In this document: in pieces, positions 6,522 through 12,634 of the stretch
How positions within the stretch are numbered: position 1 is the stretch's first letter
How the letters are laid out: each line of letters starts with the position of its first letter
DNA from: DATMXS01 sp035561355
GTDB taxonomy: Bacteria; Acidobacteriota; Terriglobia; Bryobacterales; Bryobacteraceae
NCBI GenBank assembly: GCA_035561355.1
Contig: DATMXS010000122.1
Coordinates: forward strand, 1-12,634
DNA length: 12,634 nt
Reading direction: 5' to 3'
Position numbers and translations under genes: made by a program
The notes under the pieces: generated by a model
The model's database searches: none
Seen by the model: the letters and a program-made list of their open reading frames with translations, nothing else
What the model was told of the DNA's origin: nothing

Positions 6522-8135
6522 TTACTTCGCCGCCGCTGCCGGTTTCGGCGCTTCGGGCTTGGCCGCCGGCGCTTCGAACGACCCGCTGCTGCCGGGCTTC
6601 GGCAGCGCCTTCCGCGGCAGCATCTCCGGCCGCGTCGCCGCCTGATAAACAATCGAGGCCACGATGGCGGACATCTGCATCGCGTCCGCCTTCGGAACAC
6701 GCTCGACCACGTCCATGTTCGAGTGGTGCGTCCGAGCGAAGTAATCGAGCGGGTCCTGAATGAACTGGAAGCCGGGGATGCCCACGGCGTCAAACGCGAG
6801 GTGGTCAGTTCCGCTGGTATTGCGAATCGTTACAGTATTGACACCCAGATCTTTGAACGGCGCGAACCAGCTCTCGAAGACCGGCCGCATCATGTCATTG
6901 CCCTGGAGATAGACGCCGCGGATCTTGCCGGCGCCATTATCGATGTTGAAGTAACCCGAAACCTTGCCGTGGTCCTTCTTCAGTTCCATCTTCGTCGGAT
7001 CGGCGTAATTGGCTTTCACATACTCGCGCGAGCCGATGAGCCCCACTTCCTCCGCGTCCCAGAGGGCGACGCGAACCGTGCGGTCCAGTTTCAGGTCGAG
7101 CGCCTTCAGGATGCGTGCCGCTTCCATCATCACGGCGCAGCCGATTGCATTATCCGTCGCGCCCGTGCCGCCGTGCCACGAATCCAGGTGGCCGCCGATG
7201 ATGATCACTTCATCCTTCTTCTTGCCGCCGGGCAGGTTGGCGATCACGTTGAAGCCGTCCTGCTTTTCGTGCATCTCGGCAGCGACGTCTACTTCCAGCT
7301 TCACGGTGATCTTCTTCTCGAGCAGGCGTACCAGGCGGTTATACTGCTCCGAAACAAGCGCCACGTTGACCGGAGGATTCTCGGTATCGGTCCGTGAGCC
7401 GGCCGGTCCATGGAAGAGCGTGCCGCCTTCGCCGCGGGAACTCGGTGTGATGACGCCGAGCGCGCCGTCTTCCTTGACGACTTCCATCAGCTTTCGCTGA
7501 ATCTGCCGTTGCGTCATGTACTGCTGCATAGGATTCGGCTGGCCCGGTTGCCGCGGTCCACCCCGGCCAAACCCTGCGGCGCCCGGCTCGGGAGCCTGCT
7601 CCTGCGCGGCCAGTTCGGCATCCGTGTAGCGCTTTGCAAAGGGCTCCAGCGGGAGCGCGAGTTCGCGCGCCGGCTGGTAAAGGATCCACTTTCCCTTGAG
7701 CTGGCCCTTCAGCTTGACGGCGTCCTCAACTGAGCTGACCTGGACCAGCATCGCCTCCCCCGTCACCGGACCGTTGGTCCCCGGTGCCCACGCGAGCGGC
7801 AGCGCGATCAGCGACATCTTCACCGGCTCGATCATATTGACCGTGCCCTTCGAATACGACCAACTCCGGCCGAAGGAGCCCCACTTCTCCATCTTGGCGT
7901 CCTCGAGGCCGATCTCCTTGAGCGTCTTAACCGACCATTCGGCCGCCTTCCGGTATTCGGGCGAGCCCGCGATGCGCGGCCCGGAGACGTCGCTCAGGTA
8001 GAAAACGTAGTCCATCACCTTGGAGTTCTGGAACGCTTCCTGCTTGATGCGGTTGATTACAGAGAGGTCAACCCGCTCCTGCGCGAACAGGGCCACGGGT
8101 AGCAGAATGGCGAGAAAACGGACGGTCTTTCGCAT
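6522..8135 (-). CDS. exported M28-family zinc metallopeptidase with PA-domain insert
   Basis: 537 residues. An N-terminal signal peptide (about 1-19, ending LFAQ) sends it out of the cytoplasm. Order: N-terminal peptidase strands with GPRIAGSPEY (52-61), a protease-associated (PA) insert about 120-280, then the M28 aminopeptidase core. Co-catalytic zinc residues expected for M28 can be placed: His316 (GGHLDSW), bridging Asp328 (GATDNA), Glu362/Glu363 (WDAEEVG), Asp399 (FNIDNGAG) and His471 (HSNMD), so it looks active as an amino- or carboxypeptidase. Inside the PA part is a disordered Gly/Arg/Pro/Gln-rich stretch (about 181-205); the C-terminus is a Pro/Ala/Lys tail (511-537). The frame is open upstream to 8258, but the ATG at 8135 begins a proper signal peptide, so I use it although no clear ribosome site precedes it. 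Exact substrate unknown. Confidence 0.92.
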   Translation of the reverse strand: MRKTVRFLAILLPVALFAQERVDLSVINRIKQEAFQNSKVMDYVFYLSDVSGPRIAGSPEYRKAAEWSVKTLKEIGLEDAKMEKWGSFGRSWSYSKGTVNMIEPVKMSLIALPLAWAPGTNGPVTGEAMLVQVSSVEDAVKLKGQLKGKWILYQPARELALPLEPFAKRYTDAELAAQEQAPEPGAAGFGRGGPRQPGQPNPMQQYMTQRQIQRKLMEVVKEDGALGVITPSSRGEGGTLFHGPAGSRTDTENPPVNVALVSEQYNRLVRLLEKKITVKLEVDVAAEMHEKQDGFNVIANLPGGKKKDEVIIIGGHLDSWHGGTGATDNAIGCAVMMEAARILKALDLKLDRTVRVALWDAEEVGLIGSREYVKANYADPTKMELKKDHGKVSGYFNIDNGAGKIRGVYLQGNDMMRPVFESWFAPFKDLGVNTVTIRNTSGTDHLAFDAVGIPGFQFIQDPLDYFARTHHSNMDVVERVPKADAMQMSAIVASIVYQAATRPEMLPRKALPKPGSSGSFEAPAAKPEAPKPAAAAK

Positions 8136-8168
8136 AGAGAGAATTTCAGAAGATAACAGAGTACAAGG

Positions 8169-8211
8169 CGCTCCGGGGAAACGCCGGGTAACGGAGCGTT
8201 GTGTCTTTTTT
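8169..8211 (+). promoter_or_regulatory. inverted repeat followed by T run in the peptidase/ahpC divergent region
   Basis: CGCTCCG (8169-8175) and CGGAGCG (8192-8198) are perfect 7-bp arms with a 16-base spacer. Read on the plus strand they are followed by a run of six T (8206-8211). The gap 8136-8363 must carry the promoters of both divergent genes. The dyad could be an operator or, if ahpC transcription begins near 8140, a leader terminator. I could not identify convincing -35/-10 pairs for either gene. Confidence 0.3.
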
Positions 8212-8348
8212 GCGACCTCGGGCCCCCGCTCTGCATCAAAACCAATGAGCTCAGTCAATGATTCGAGCCCCCGGCCGGGTTCGGCGCAGCCTCGGTTGCG
8301 TCCCCTGCCAGCCGTCGCGATTTCGCGGCCGCCCTACTCAATTCACTC

Positions 8349-8355
8349 AAGGGAG
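8349..8355 (+). promoter_or_regulatory. ribosome binding site of ahpC, decides the start
   Basis: AAGGGAG lies 8 bases before the ATG at 8364 but only 2 bases before the in-frame ATG at 8358. Spacing therefore favours 8364, which also matches the usual family N-terminus (MLxVGxKFPEF). Confidence 0.7.
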
Positions 8356-8363
8356 AGATGCGA

Positions 8364-8900
8364 ATGCTTGGTGTTGGAGAGAAATTTCCCGAATTTTCCG
8401 TGCGGGCCACCGTGTCTACTGAAAAGGACAAGGCCTTCAAAACGATCACGAATTCCGACTATGAGGGCAAGTGGAAGGTGTACTTCTTCTGGCCCAAAGA
8501 CTTCACCTTCGTCTGCCCTACCGAAATCGCCGGCTTCGGGAAGAAGAACCGCGAGTTCCAGGATCGCGACACGCAGATCCTGGGCGGTTCCACCGACTCC
8601 GAGTTTGTTCACCTCGCCTGGCGCAATAACCACGCGGACCTGAAGGATCTGCCGTTCCCGATGCTCGCCGACGTGAAGCGCGAACTCTCGAGCACGCTGG
8701 GCATTCTGGACCCCAACGAGGGCGTCTGCCAGCGCGCGACCTTCATTGTCGATCCCGAAGGCATCATCCGCTTCGTCTCGGTGACCGAGCTCTCGGTCGG
8801 CCGCAACATCGACGAAGTGCTCCGGGTGCTCGATGCGCTCCAGACCGATGAGCTGTGCCCGTGCAACTGGCAGAAGGGCCAGGAAACCCTCAAGGTCTAG
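8364..8900 (+). CDS. ahpC: alkyl hydroperoxide reductase AhpC (2-Cys peroxiredoxin, mycobacterial type)
   Basis: 178 residues. Reduces hydrogen peroxide, alkyl hydroperoxides and possibly peroxynitrite in the cytoplasm. Seen: WPKDFTFVCPTEI with peroxidatic Cys51; VCQRATFIVDP (121-131) with the conserved Arg124; and C-terminal DELCPCNWQKG with Cys165 and Cys167. Two resolving-type cysteines in a CxC motif match Mycobacterium tuberculosis AhpC (Cys61, Cys174, Cys176), which is recycled by AhpD instead of AhpF; the ahpD gene follows directly. An additional Cys122 is present. The protein is shorter than the mycobacterial one mainly near the N-terminus and at the tail after the CxC. Regulation by OxyR or another peroxide sensor is likely in the family, but no regulator gene lies in the window. 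Confidence 0.96.
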   Translation: MLGVGEKFPEFSVRATVSTEKDKAFKTITNSDYEGKWKVYFFWPKDFTFVCPTEIAGFGKKNREFQDRDTQILGGSTDSEFVHLAWRNNHADLKDLPFPMLADVKRELSSTLGILDPNEGVCQRATFIVDPEGIIRFVSVTELSVGRNIDEVLRVLDALQTDELCPCNWQKGQETLKV

Positions 8901-8931
8901 GCCGCCGGTAAGATCTCGTGTAAATCCCGAT

Positions 8932-8957
8932 GAGGGGACATCCCCACATGTCCCCTC
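8932..8957 (+). terminator. strong hairpin between ahpC and ahpD
   Basis: GAGGGGACA (8932-8940) and TGTCCCCTC (8949-8957) form a perfect 9-bp stem with an 8-base loop. No T run follows. It sits 31 bases after the ahpC stop and 18 bases before the ahpD ATG, where a ribosome site would be expected. It could partially terminate, protect the ahpC message, or restrain ahpD translation; which one is inference. Confidence 0.5.
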
Positions 8958-8975
8958 GGGCTTCGGTGCTTCCCT

Positions 8976-9521
8976 ATGACAATCGAACAGATCGTAAACC
9001 AAATCCCCGACTACGCCCGCGACCTGAGGATCAACCTCCCGAACGTGCTCAAGCAGGCCGAGCTTACAGAGCAGCAGGGATGGGGCACGGCCGTCGCCTG
9101 CGCCATCGCGTCGCGCAACGCGGAACTCGTCCAGGCTGTGCTGGAGGAGGCGCCGGCTCACCTGTCGCCTGAGGCGCTGCAAGGGGCGAAAGCAGCCGCC
9201 GCAATCATGGGCATGAACAATATTTATTACCGCTTCCAGCACCTCGTTGGGAACGACGCGTACCGGAGCATCCCGGCGCGCCTGCGCATGCAGATGATCC
9301 GCATGCATGGTGCAGATCCGGTGGACTTCGAACTGTGGTGTGCGGCGGTATCCGCGATCAACGGCTGCGGAGCCTGCCTCGCATCGCATGAGGCCGCCGT
9401 CCGCGAGAAGGGCGTTACGGAAGACAAAGTGGCCGCGGCCATCCGCATCGCCTCAGTGCTGCACGCAGTAGCGGCAGTGCTGGATGCCGAAGCCGCCGTA
9501 GGCGTAGCCGCAACAGCGTGA
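8976..9521 (+). CDS. ahpD: alkyl hydroperoxidase AhpD (carboxymuconolactone-decarboxylase fold)
   Basis: 181 residues, all-helical AhpD. In mycobacteria it passes electrons from lipoylated dihydrolipoamide succinyltransferase to oxidised AhpC and has weak peroxidase activity itself. Seen: the catalytic region FELWCAAVSAINGCGACLA with Glu119, Cys131 and Cys134, then His138 (SHE). These align with Glu118, Cys130, Cys133 and His137 of M. tuberculosis AhpD. The fifth site residue, His132 there (CSHC), is alanine here (CGAC). An additional Cys122 lies near the motif. The ATG at 8976 fits the family start; no clear ribosome site is seen and the stretch before it is the end of a strong hairpin. It is expressed with ahpC, 75 bases downstream. 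Confidence 0.95.
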   Translation: MTIEQIVNQIPDYARDLRINLPNVLKQAELTEQQGWGTAVACAIASRNAELVQAVLEEAPAHLSPEALQGAKAAAAIMGMNNIYYRFQHLVGNDAYRSIPARLRMQMIRMHGADPVDFELWCAAVSAINGCGACLASHEAAVREKGVTEDKVAAAIRIASVLHAVAAVLDAEAAVGVAATA

Positions 9522-9532
9522 GGATTCAGCTG

Positions 9533-9607
9533 GGAGCAACGATCTAGGAGCAACCAGGACCGAGAGCCGTTCGTGCTTCTTGCGTCTCGCTCGTCGCTCC
9601 TTGCTCC
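9533..9607. repeat. degenerate 7-bp repeat tract at the uxs 3' end
   Basis: Read on the minus strand from 9607 to 9566 the sequence divides into consecutive heptamers GGAGCAA, GGAGCGA, CGAGCGA, GACGCAA, GAAGCAC, GAACGGC. The same word GGAGCAA occurs on the plus strand at 9533-9539 and 9547-9553, 14 bases (two units) apart and in inverted orientation to 9601-9607. The tract covers the last codons and stop of the decarboxylase gene and most of the 22-base gap to ahpD. The inverted pair could also form a long-loop hairpin between the two convergent genes. Confidence 0.55.
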
Positions 9608-10533
9608 TTCCCTCTGAAATACTCGATCGTCGCCTGAAGCCCGTCTTCCATCGGTACTTTGGGTTCCCACCCCAGCACCCGCTTTGCCTTCGTGATGTCG
9701 GGCTTGCGGCGCTTAGGGTCGTCTTCCGGCAGCGCTTGATACTCAATGCGGCTGCGTGTACCCGTGATGCGCTGGATTGCTTTTGCGAACTCCAGGATCG
9801 TCATCTCGCGCGGATTGCCGAGGTTCACCGGGTAGCGCTCGTCTGAGAGCATCAGCCGGTACAGGCCGTCCACAAGATCGCTCACGTAGCAGAAGCTGCG
9901 CGTCTGCGAACCGTCCCCGAATACCGTCATGGGCCGTTGCTGCAACGCTTGGTCGAGAAATGCGGGCACCACGCGGCCATCGTCCAGTTTCATCCGTGGG
10001 CCGAAGGTGTTAAAGATCCGCGCGATGTTGGTCCGCACTCCGAATGTGCGGTGGTACGCCATGGTAACGGCCTCGGCGAAACGCTTGCTCTCGTCGTAGC
10101 AGGAGCGCGGCCCCACTGGGTTTACGTTCCCCCAGTAGCTTTCCACCTGCGGGTGGACGAGCGGGTCGCCATAGCACTCCGACGTAGACGTCAGGAGGAA
10201 CCGCGCCCCATCGCGGCGGGCGACGTCCAGCATGTTCCGCGTCCCGATCGAGCCCACGTCGAGCGTCTCAATGGGGTGCTCCAGGTAGTCCTTGGGGCTG
10301 GCCGGCGACGCCATGTGGAGCACGCCGTCAAACCGGCCCGGAGCGTCAAATGGTGTGGTGACGTCCTGTTGCAGCAGGTCGAACCGGTCGTGTCCGTCGA
10401 GATGAGCCACGTTTGCCGCGGCCCCAGTCAGGAAGTTATCGATCCCTACGACGGTGTGCCCCTCAGCGAGCAGGCGGTCCGCCATATGCGAACCGATAAA
10501 ACCGGCGACCCCAGACACGAGTAAACGCAACAT
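9544..10533 (-). CDS. uxs: UDP-glucuronate decarboxylase (UDP-xylose synthase), extended SDR family
   Basis: 329 residues, cytoplasmic, NAD-dependent conversion of UDP-glucuronate to UDP-xylose with CO2 release, a precursor for surface polysaccharides. Seen: Rossmann motif GVAGFIG (8-14), DNFLTG (32-37), catalytic block TSTSECYGDPLVHPQ (115-129) with the diagnostic Glu119, YWGNVNPVGPRSCYDESKR (133-151) with Tyr146 and Lys150, and RIFNTFGPRM (172-181). The block with E-x-YGDPLVHPQ and GPRSCYDE-K separates decarboxylases from GalE/RmlB relatives. The catalytic segment reads SECYG where SEVYG is usual. The start ATG at 10533 has a good ribosome site. The homologous part ends near EYFRG (304-308); the last ~21 residues come from a heptamer-repeat tract and look like an acquired tail. 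No glycosyltransferase neighbours. Confidence 0.93.
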   Translation of the reverse strand: MLRLLVSGVAGFIGSHMADRLLAEGHTVVGIDNFLTGAAANVAHLDGHDRFDLLQQDVTTPFDAPGRFDGVLHMASPASPKDYLEHPIETLDVGSIGTRNMLDVARRDGARFLLTSTSECYGDPLVHPQVESYWGNVNPVGPRSCYDESKRFAEAVTMAYHRTFGVRTNIARIFNTFGPRMKLDDGRVVPAFLDQALQQRPMTVFGDGSQTRSFCYVSDLVDGLYRLMLSDERYPVNLGNPREMTILEFAKAIQRITGTRSRIEYQALPEDDPKRRKPDITKAKRVLGWEPKVPMEDGLQATIEYFRGKEQGATSETQEARTALGPGCS

Positions 10534-10536
10534 TTT

Positions 10537-10545
10537 CCCCCTTAG
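10537..10545 (-). promoter_or_regulatory. ribosome binding site of the uxs gene
   Basis: On the minus strand CTAAGGGGG ends three bases before the ATG at 10533. It is the clearest purine-rich site among the minus-strand genes here and confirms the start. Confidence 0.6.
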
Positions 10546-10606
10546 CTTGTAGTTTAGCGGTGCCGCCCTGTTCCAGTCTCATGTTAAATTCATTTCAGAA
10601 AATCTT

Positions 10607-12460
10607 ATGCACTTCTCGCCTGTCGAGTCGGCGGCAGTGGCGGCGCTTCTGATCGCTTCCCTTTATCTGTTCTGGCACAGGCTGGAGAGGTTCCGAACCA
10701 ACATCAGGCGCGCCCGTCCCGAGCCCGGCTACGAGTTCAAGCCGCTCGGCCCCCGCGTGCGAAAGTTCTTGGTGGAGGTCGCCGGACAGGTGCTCGTGAT
10801 TCGCCAGCGGCCCCTGCCGGGTATCGCGCACGCACTCGTCTTTTGGGGATTCTGTGCATTCGCGCTTGTGACGGTGAACCATTTAGCTGCCGCGTTTAAT
10901 GTGCCGTTCCTGTCATGGGCCGGGTTCGGGCGCGTCTACTTCTGGTTCGCCGCCGCATTCGCGGTCGCTGTCGCCGTTTCCATCGTCGGATTGACCATCC
11001 GGCGCTACGCCGTGCGGCCCCGCTGGCTGGAGCCCATCACGCTCGAATCCGGCGTCATCGCGTTCCTGATCTTCGTCCTGATGGCGACCTATCTCGCCCA
11101 CTTCCGCTTAGCCGAGGACACCACAACCGGCAGACTGAACTGGTGGGCTCACACGCTGGCGCTGCTCGTATTCCTGCCGATTATTCCCAGGACAAAGCAC
11201 TTACACCTTGTGCTGAGCCCATTTACCGTCTTCCTTGAACGCCACGGATTCAGCGGCATTCCGCCGCTCTCAGGCGACGAAGACTTCGGGCTGGACACTG
11301 GCAAGGACCTTACCAGGATCGTTACGCTTCAGGCATATTCGTGCGTTGAGTGCGGCCGCTGTTCCGAGCATTGCCCCGCGACCAACACCGGCAAGATTCT
11401 CGACCCCAAGAAGATGGCGCTCGGGACGCGAGCGTACCTGAACGAATTCGGCGCGGGCGCCGAAGAGTCGCTGCTCGGCAAGCACCTCTCAATGGAGGCA
11501 GCCTTCCAGTGCACCACCTGCGGCGCCTGTGAGTTTCAGTGCCCCGTAGGCATACAGCACCTGCCGCTCATCATCGGCCTGCGTCGCGGCGCCGTGAATA
11601 CGGGGAAGTGGGAGGACGATTACGGCGGCAAGCTTTTCCTGAACCTGGAACGTCACGGAAACGCACTGGGATTCCCGCACAGCGAGCGTGAGAAGTTCAT
11701 AGAGAAGCACGCGCTGCCGCTGTATGACGAGCAGGAATACTGTCTGTGGATGGGCTGCATGGGGTCCTACGATCCGCAGGGCAGGGAGATCCTGCTGGCA
11801 TTCGTCGAGGTGCTCAATCATCTCGGCATCAGCTTCGGCGTGCTCAAGAAGGAGAAGTGCAACGGCGATCCCGTGCGCAGGCTGGGCAACGATTACCTGT
11901 TCGGCGAACTCGCACAGGCCAACCTGGAGACGATCAAGGCAGCGGGTGTGACGAAGATGGTGTCCATTTGTCCGCACTGCGTTCGCACCATCGGGACCGA
12001 CTGGAAGGAACTCGGCGCGGACATCAGAATCGAACACCATAGCGAGTTCCTCGCGAGACACAGCAGCGCGCTGCCCGTGCGTGCGGACGGGCGGCAGGCC
12101 GTCGCGTATCACGACGCCTGCTATCTGGGGCGCTATCGCGGGGTGTATGACGAACCGAGAGCGATCATCGAGCGGTGGGGCAAACTGGTGGAGCCGGAGC
12201 GCTCGCGGGAGCGTGGGTTCTGCTGCGGCGCGGGCGGCGGGCTCGTTTTTCTGGGCGAGGAAAAGGGCAAGCGGGTGAATCGCGAGCGCGCGGAGCAACT
12301 CATCGCTACCGGGGCGGAGGTTGTTGGCGCCGCCTGCCCGTTCTGCAATACGATGCTGCGGGACGGGCTCGCCTCCGCGTCAGCAACACCGCCGCAGCTG
12401 CTCGACATTGCCCAGATCGCGGCCGCCTCGCTGAAGCAGAACACCCGGCCGCCCGCGTGA
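10607..12460 (+). CDS. etfD: membrane Fe-S oxidoreductase, FadF/EtfD-like (ETF:quinone electron transfer)
   Basis: 617 residues. N-terminal half is membrane-bound (helices about 5-23, 72-95, 108-131, 146-165, 180-194) and resembles the NarI-type gamma subunit; His75 (GIAHALVFWGF), His92, His165 and His182 are candidate haem ligands. Then two 4Fe-4S motifs, Cys246-249-252-256 and Cys302-305-308-312, followed by two CCG domains: first Cys379, Cys384, Cys418, Cys455, Cys458; second Cys505, Cys539-Cys540, Cys577, Cys580, as in HdrB. This architecture is that of Bacillus FadF and mycobacterial EtfD, which pass electrons from acyl-CoA dehydrogenases through EtfBA to menaquinone. No etfAB lies next to it, so a role with another donor remains possible. 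ATG at 10607 has only a weak ribosome site. It is transcribed divergently from uxs, 73 bases apart. Confidence 0.88.
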   Translation: MHFSPVESAAVAALLIASLYLFWHRLERFRTNIRRARPEPGYEFKPLGPRVRKFLVEVAGQVLVIRQRPLPGIAHALVFWGFCAFALVTVNHLAAAFNVPFLSWAGFGRVYFWFAAAFAVAVAVSIVGLTIRRYAVRPRWLEPITLESGVIAFLIFVLMATYLAHFRLAEDTTTGRLNWWAHTLALLVFLPIIPRTKHLHLVLSPFTVFLERHGFSGIPPLSGDEDFGLDTGKDLTRIVTLQAYSCVECGRCSEHCPATNTGKILDPKKMALGTRAYLNEFGAGAEESLLGKHLSMEAAFQCTTCGACEFQCPVGIQHLPLIIGLRRGAVNTGKWEDDYGGKLFLNLERHGNALGFPHSEREKFIEKHALPLYDEQEYCLWMGCMGSYDPQGREILLAFVEVLNHLGISFGVLKKEKCNGDPVRRLGNDYLFGELAQANLETIKAAGVTKMVSICPHCVRTIGTDWKELGADIRIEHHSEFLARHSSALPVRADGRQAVAYHDACYLGRYRGVYDEPRAIIERWGKLVEPERSRERGFCCGAGGGLVFLGEEKGKRVNRERAEQLIATGAEVVGAACPFCNTMLRDGLASASATPPQLLDIAQIAAASLKQNTRPPA

Positions 12461-12498
12461 CCAGGCTATAAGCGCTACGCGTACTAGCGCACGCTAGT
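12461..12498. mobile_element. end of an IS630-type insertion sequence (boundary approximate)
   Basis: Between the etfD stop (12460) and the transposase stop (12494) the sequence is rich in overlapping inverted repeats: GCGCTA/TAGCGC at 12472-12477 and 12485-12490, and ACTAGCG/CGCTAGT at 12483-12489 and 12492-12498. This is what an IS terminal and subterminal region looks like. IS630 elements insert at TA, and TA pairs occur at 12467-12470. The exact end cannot be fixed because the opposite terminus is outside the window. Confidence 0.5.
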
Positions 12499-12634
12499 GT
12501 GCTGTCTCTGAAGTGCGTTTATATCTGCGCACCTTCTTGATGATGGTGTTGGCAGTGGCTACCCACTGGAAGGGCTGTGGGGCCTGGTTGTGAGCGCGAA
12601 TATAGGCTCGGATGGCCCGTTCGAGTTCTCGGAC
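12494..12634 (-). CDS. IS630-family transposase, C-terminal 46 residues (cut by window edge)
   Basis: Reading in from the right edge gives 46 codons to a TAG at 12496-12494. The peptide AIRAYIRAHNQAPQPFQW followed by a basic end (KKVRRYKR) matches the C-terminus of IS630-type DDE transposases, downstream of the catalytic Glu. The rest lies to the right, so whether the element is intact is unknown. It is convergent with etfD. Confidence 0.82.
   Translation of the reverse strand, partial: VRELERAIRAYIRAHNQAPQPFQWVATANTIIKKVRRYKRTSETAH

Noticed and set aside
8136..8258. N-terminal extension of the M28 peptidase frame by 41 residues
   Set aside because: The ATG at 8135 starts a proper signal peptide; the extension would bury it and runs through the divergent promoter region.
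8343..9389. Minus-strand open frame of 348 codons opposite ahpC and ahpD
   Set aside because: Both plus-strand genes have complete family motifs; the antisense product has no domain and is biased in Arg, Glu, Val and His.
11489..12298. Minus-strand frame of 269 codons opposite etfD
   Set aside because: Antisense to the CCG domains, no recognisable fold.
1..12634. tRNA or rRNA genes, prophage, toxin-antitoxin or defence genes
   Set aside because: Scanned by eye in the gaps and among the products; nothing with the expected structure or motifs was seen.

Overview
The window is a GC-rich bacterial chromosomal segment with two blocks: a mainly minus-strand block (about 1-8135) and a mixed block (about 8360-12634). 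The gene content fits an aerobic heterotroph with a haem-copper terminal oxidase, fatty-acid beta-oxidation and a mycobacterial-type AhpC/AhpD peroxidase pair. The style of the proteins (a secreted M28 peptidase with a Gly/Arg/Pro/Gln-rich insert, a fused FadN-type hydroxyacyl-CoA dehydrogenase, and the order ctaB-ABC-sco-DUF420) reminds me of Acidobacteriota, Bryobacter/Solibacter-like. That assignment is inference from style; no marker gene is present.

Layout, left to right. (1) 1-2308, minus: a nearly complete FadN-like 3-hydroxyacyl-CoA dehydrogenase/enoyl-CoA hydratase that runs off the left edge. (2) 2435-2590, minus: a small uncertain ORF. (3) 2637-6127, minus: a compact five-gene operon read as ctaB (haem O synthase), ABC ATPase, ABC-2 permease, Sco-type lipoprotein, DUF420 membrane protein. 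Three of its four junctions are 4-bp start/stop overlaps, and the fourth is a 16-bp overlap. (4) 6128-6521: no convincing gene. It holds a candidate promoter for the operon, a short tandem repeat, a REP-like group of inverted repeats and a hairpin after the peptidase gene. (5) 6522-8135, minus: exported M28 metallopeptidase. (6) 8364-9521, plus: ahpC and ahpD, separated by a strong hairpin and divergent from the peptidase. (7) 9544-10533, minus: UDP-glucuronate decarboxylase (UDP-xylose synthase) whose last ~20 codons are written in a degenerate 7-bp repeat. (8) 10607-12460, plus: a membrane-bound Fe-S/CCG-domain oxidoreductase of the FadF/EtfD type. (9) 12494-12634, minus: the C-terminal end of an IS630-type transposase running off the right edge.

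How the parts connect. FadN carries out the hydratase and dehydrogenase steps of beta-oxidation. The FadF/EtfD-like protein is the expected route by which electrons from acyl-CoA dehydrogenases, via ETF, enter the quinone pool. The ctaB-sco-DUF420 operon supports assembly of the terminal oxidase at the end of that chain. AhpC/AhpD removes the peroxides that such metabolism yields. The least explained item is the ABC-2 exporter translationally coupled between haem O synthase and the Sco copper chaperone: it is a candidate uncharacterised oxidase-maturation transporter. The rest is recognisable, and I see no CRISPR array, prophage, or toxin/defence island.
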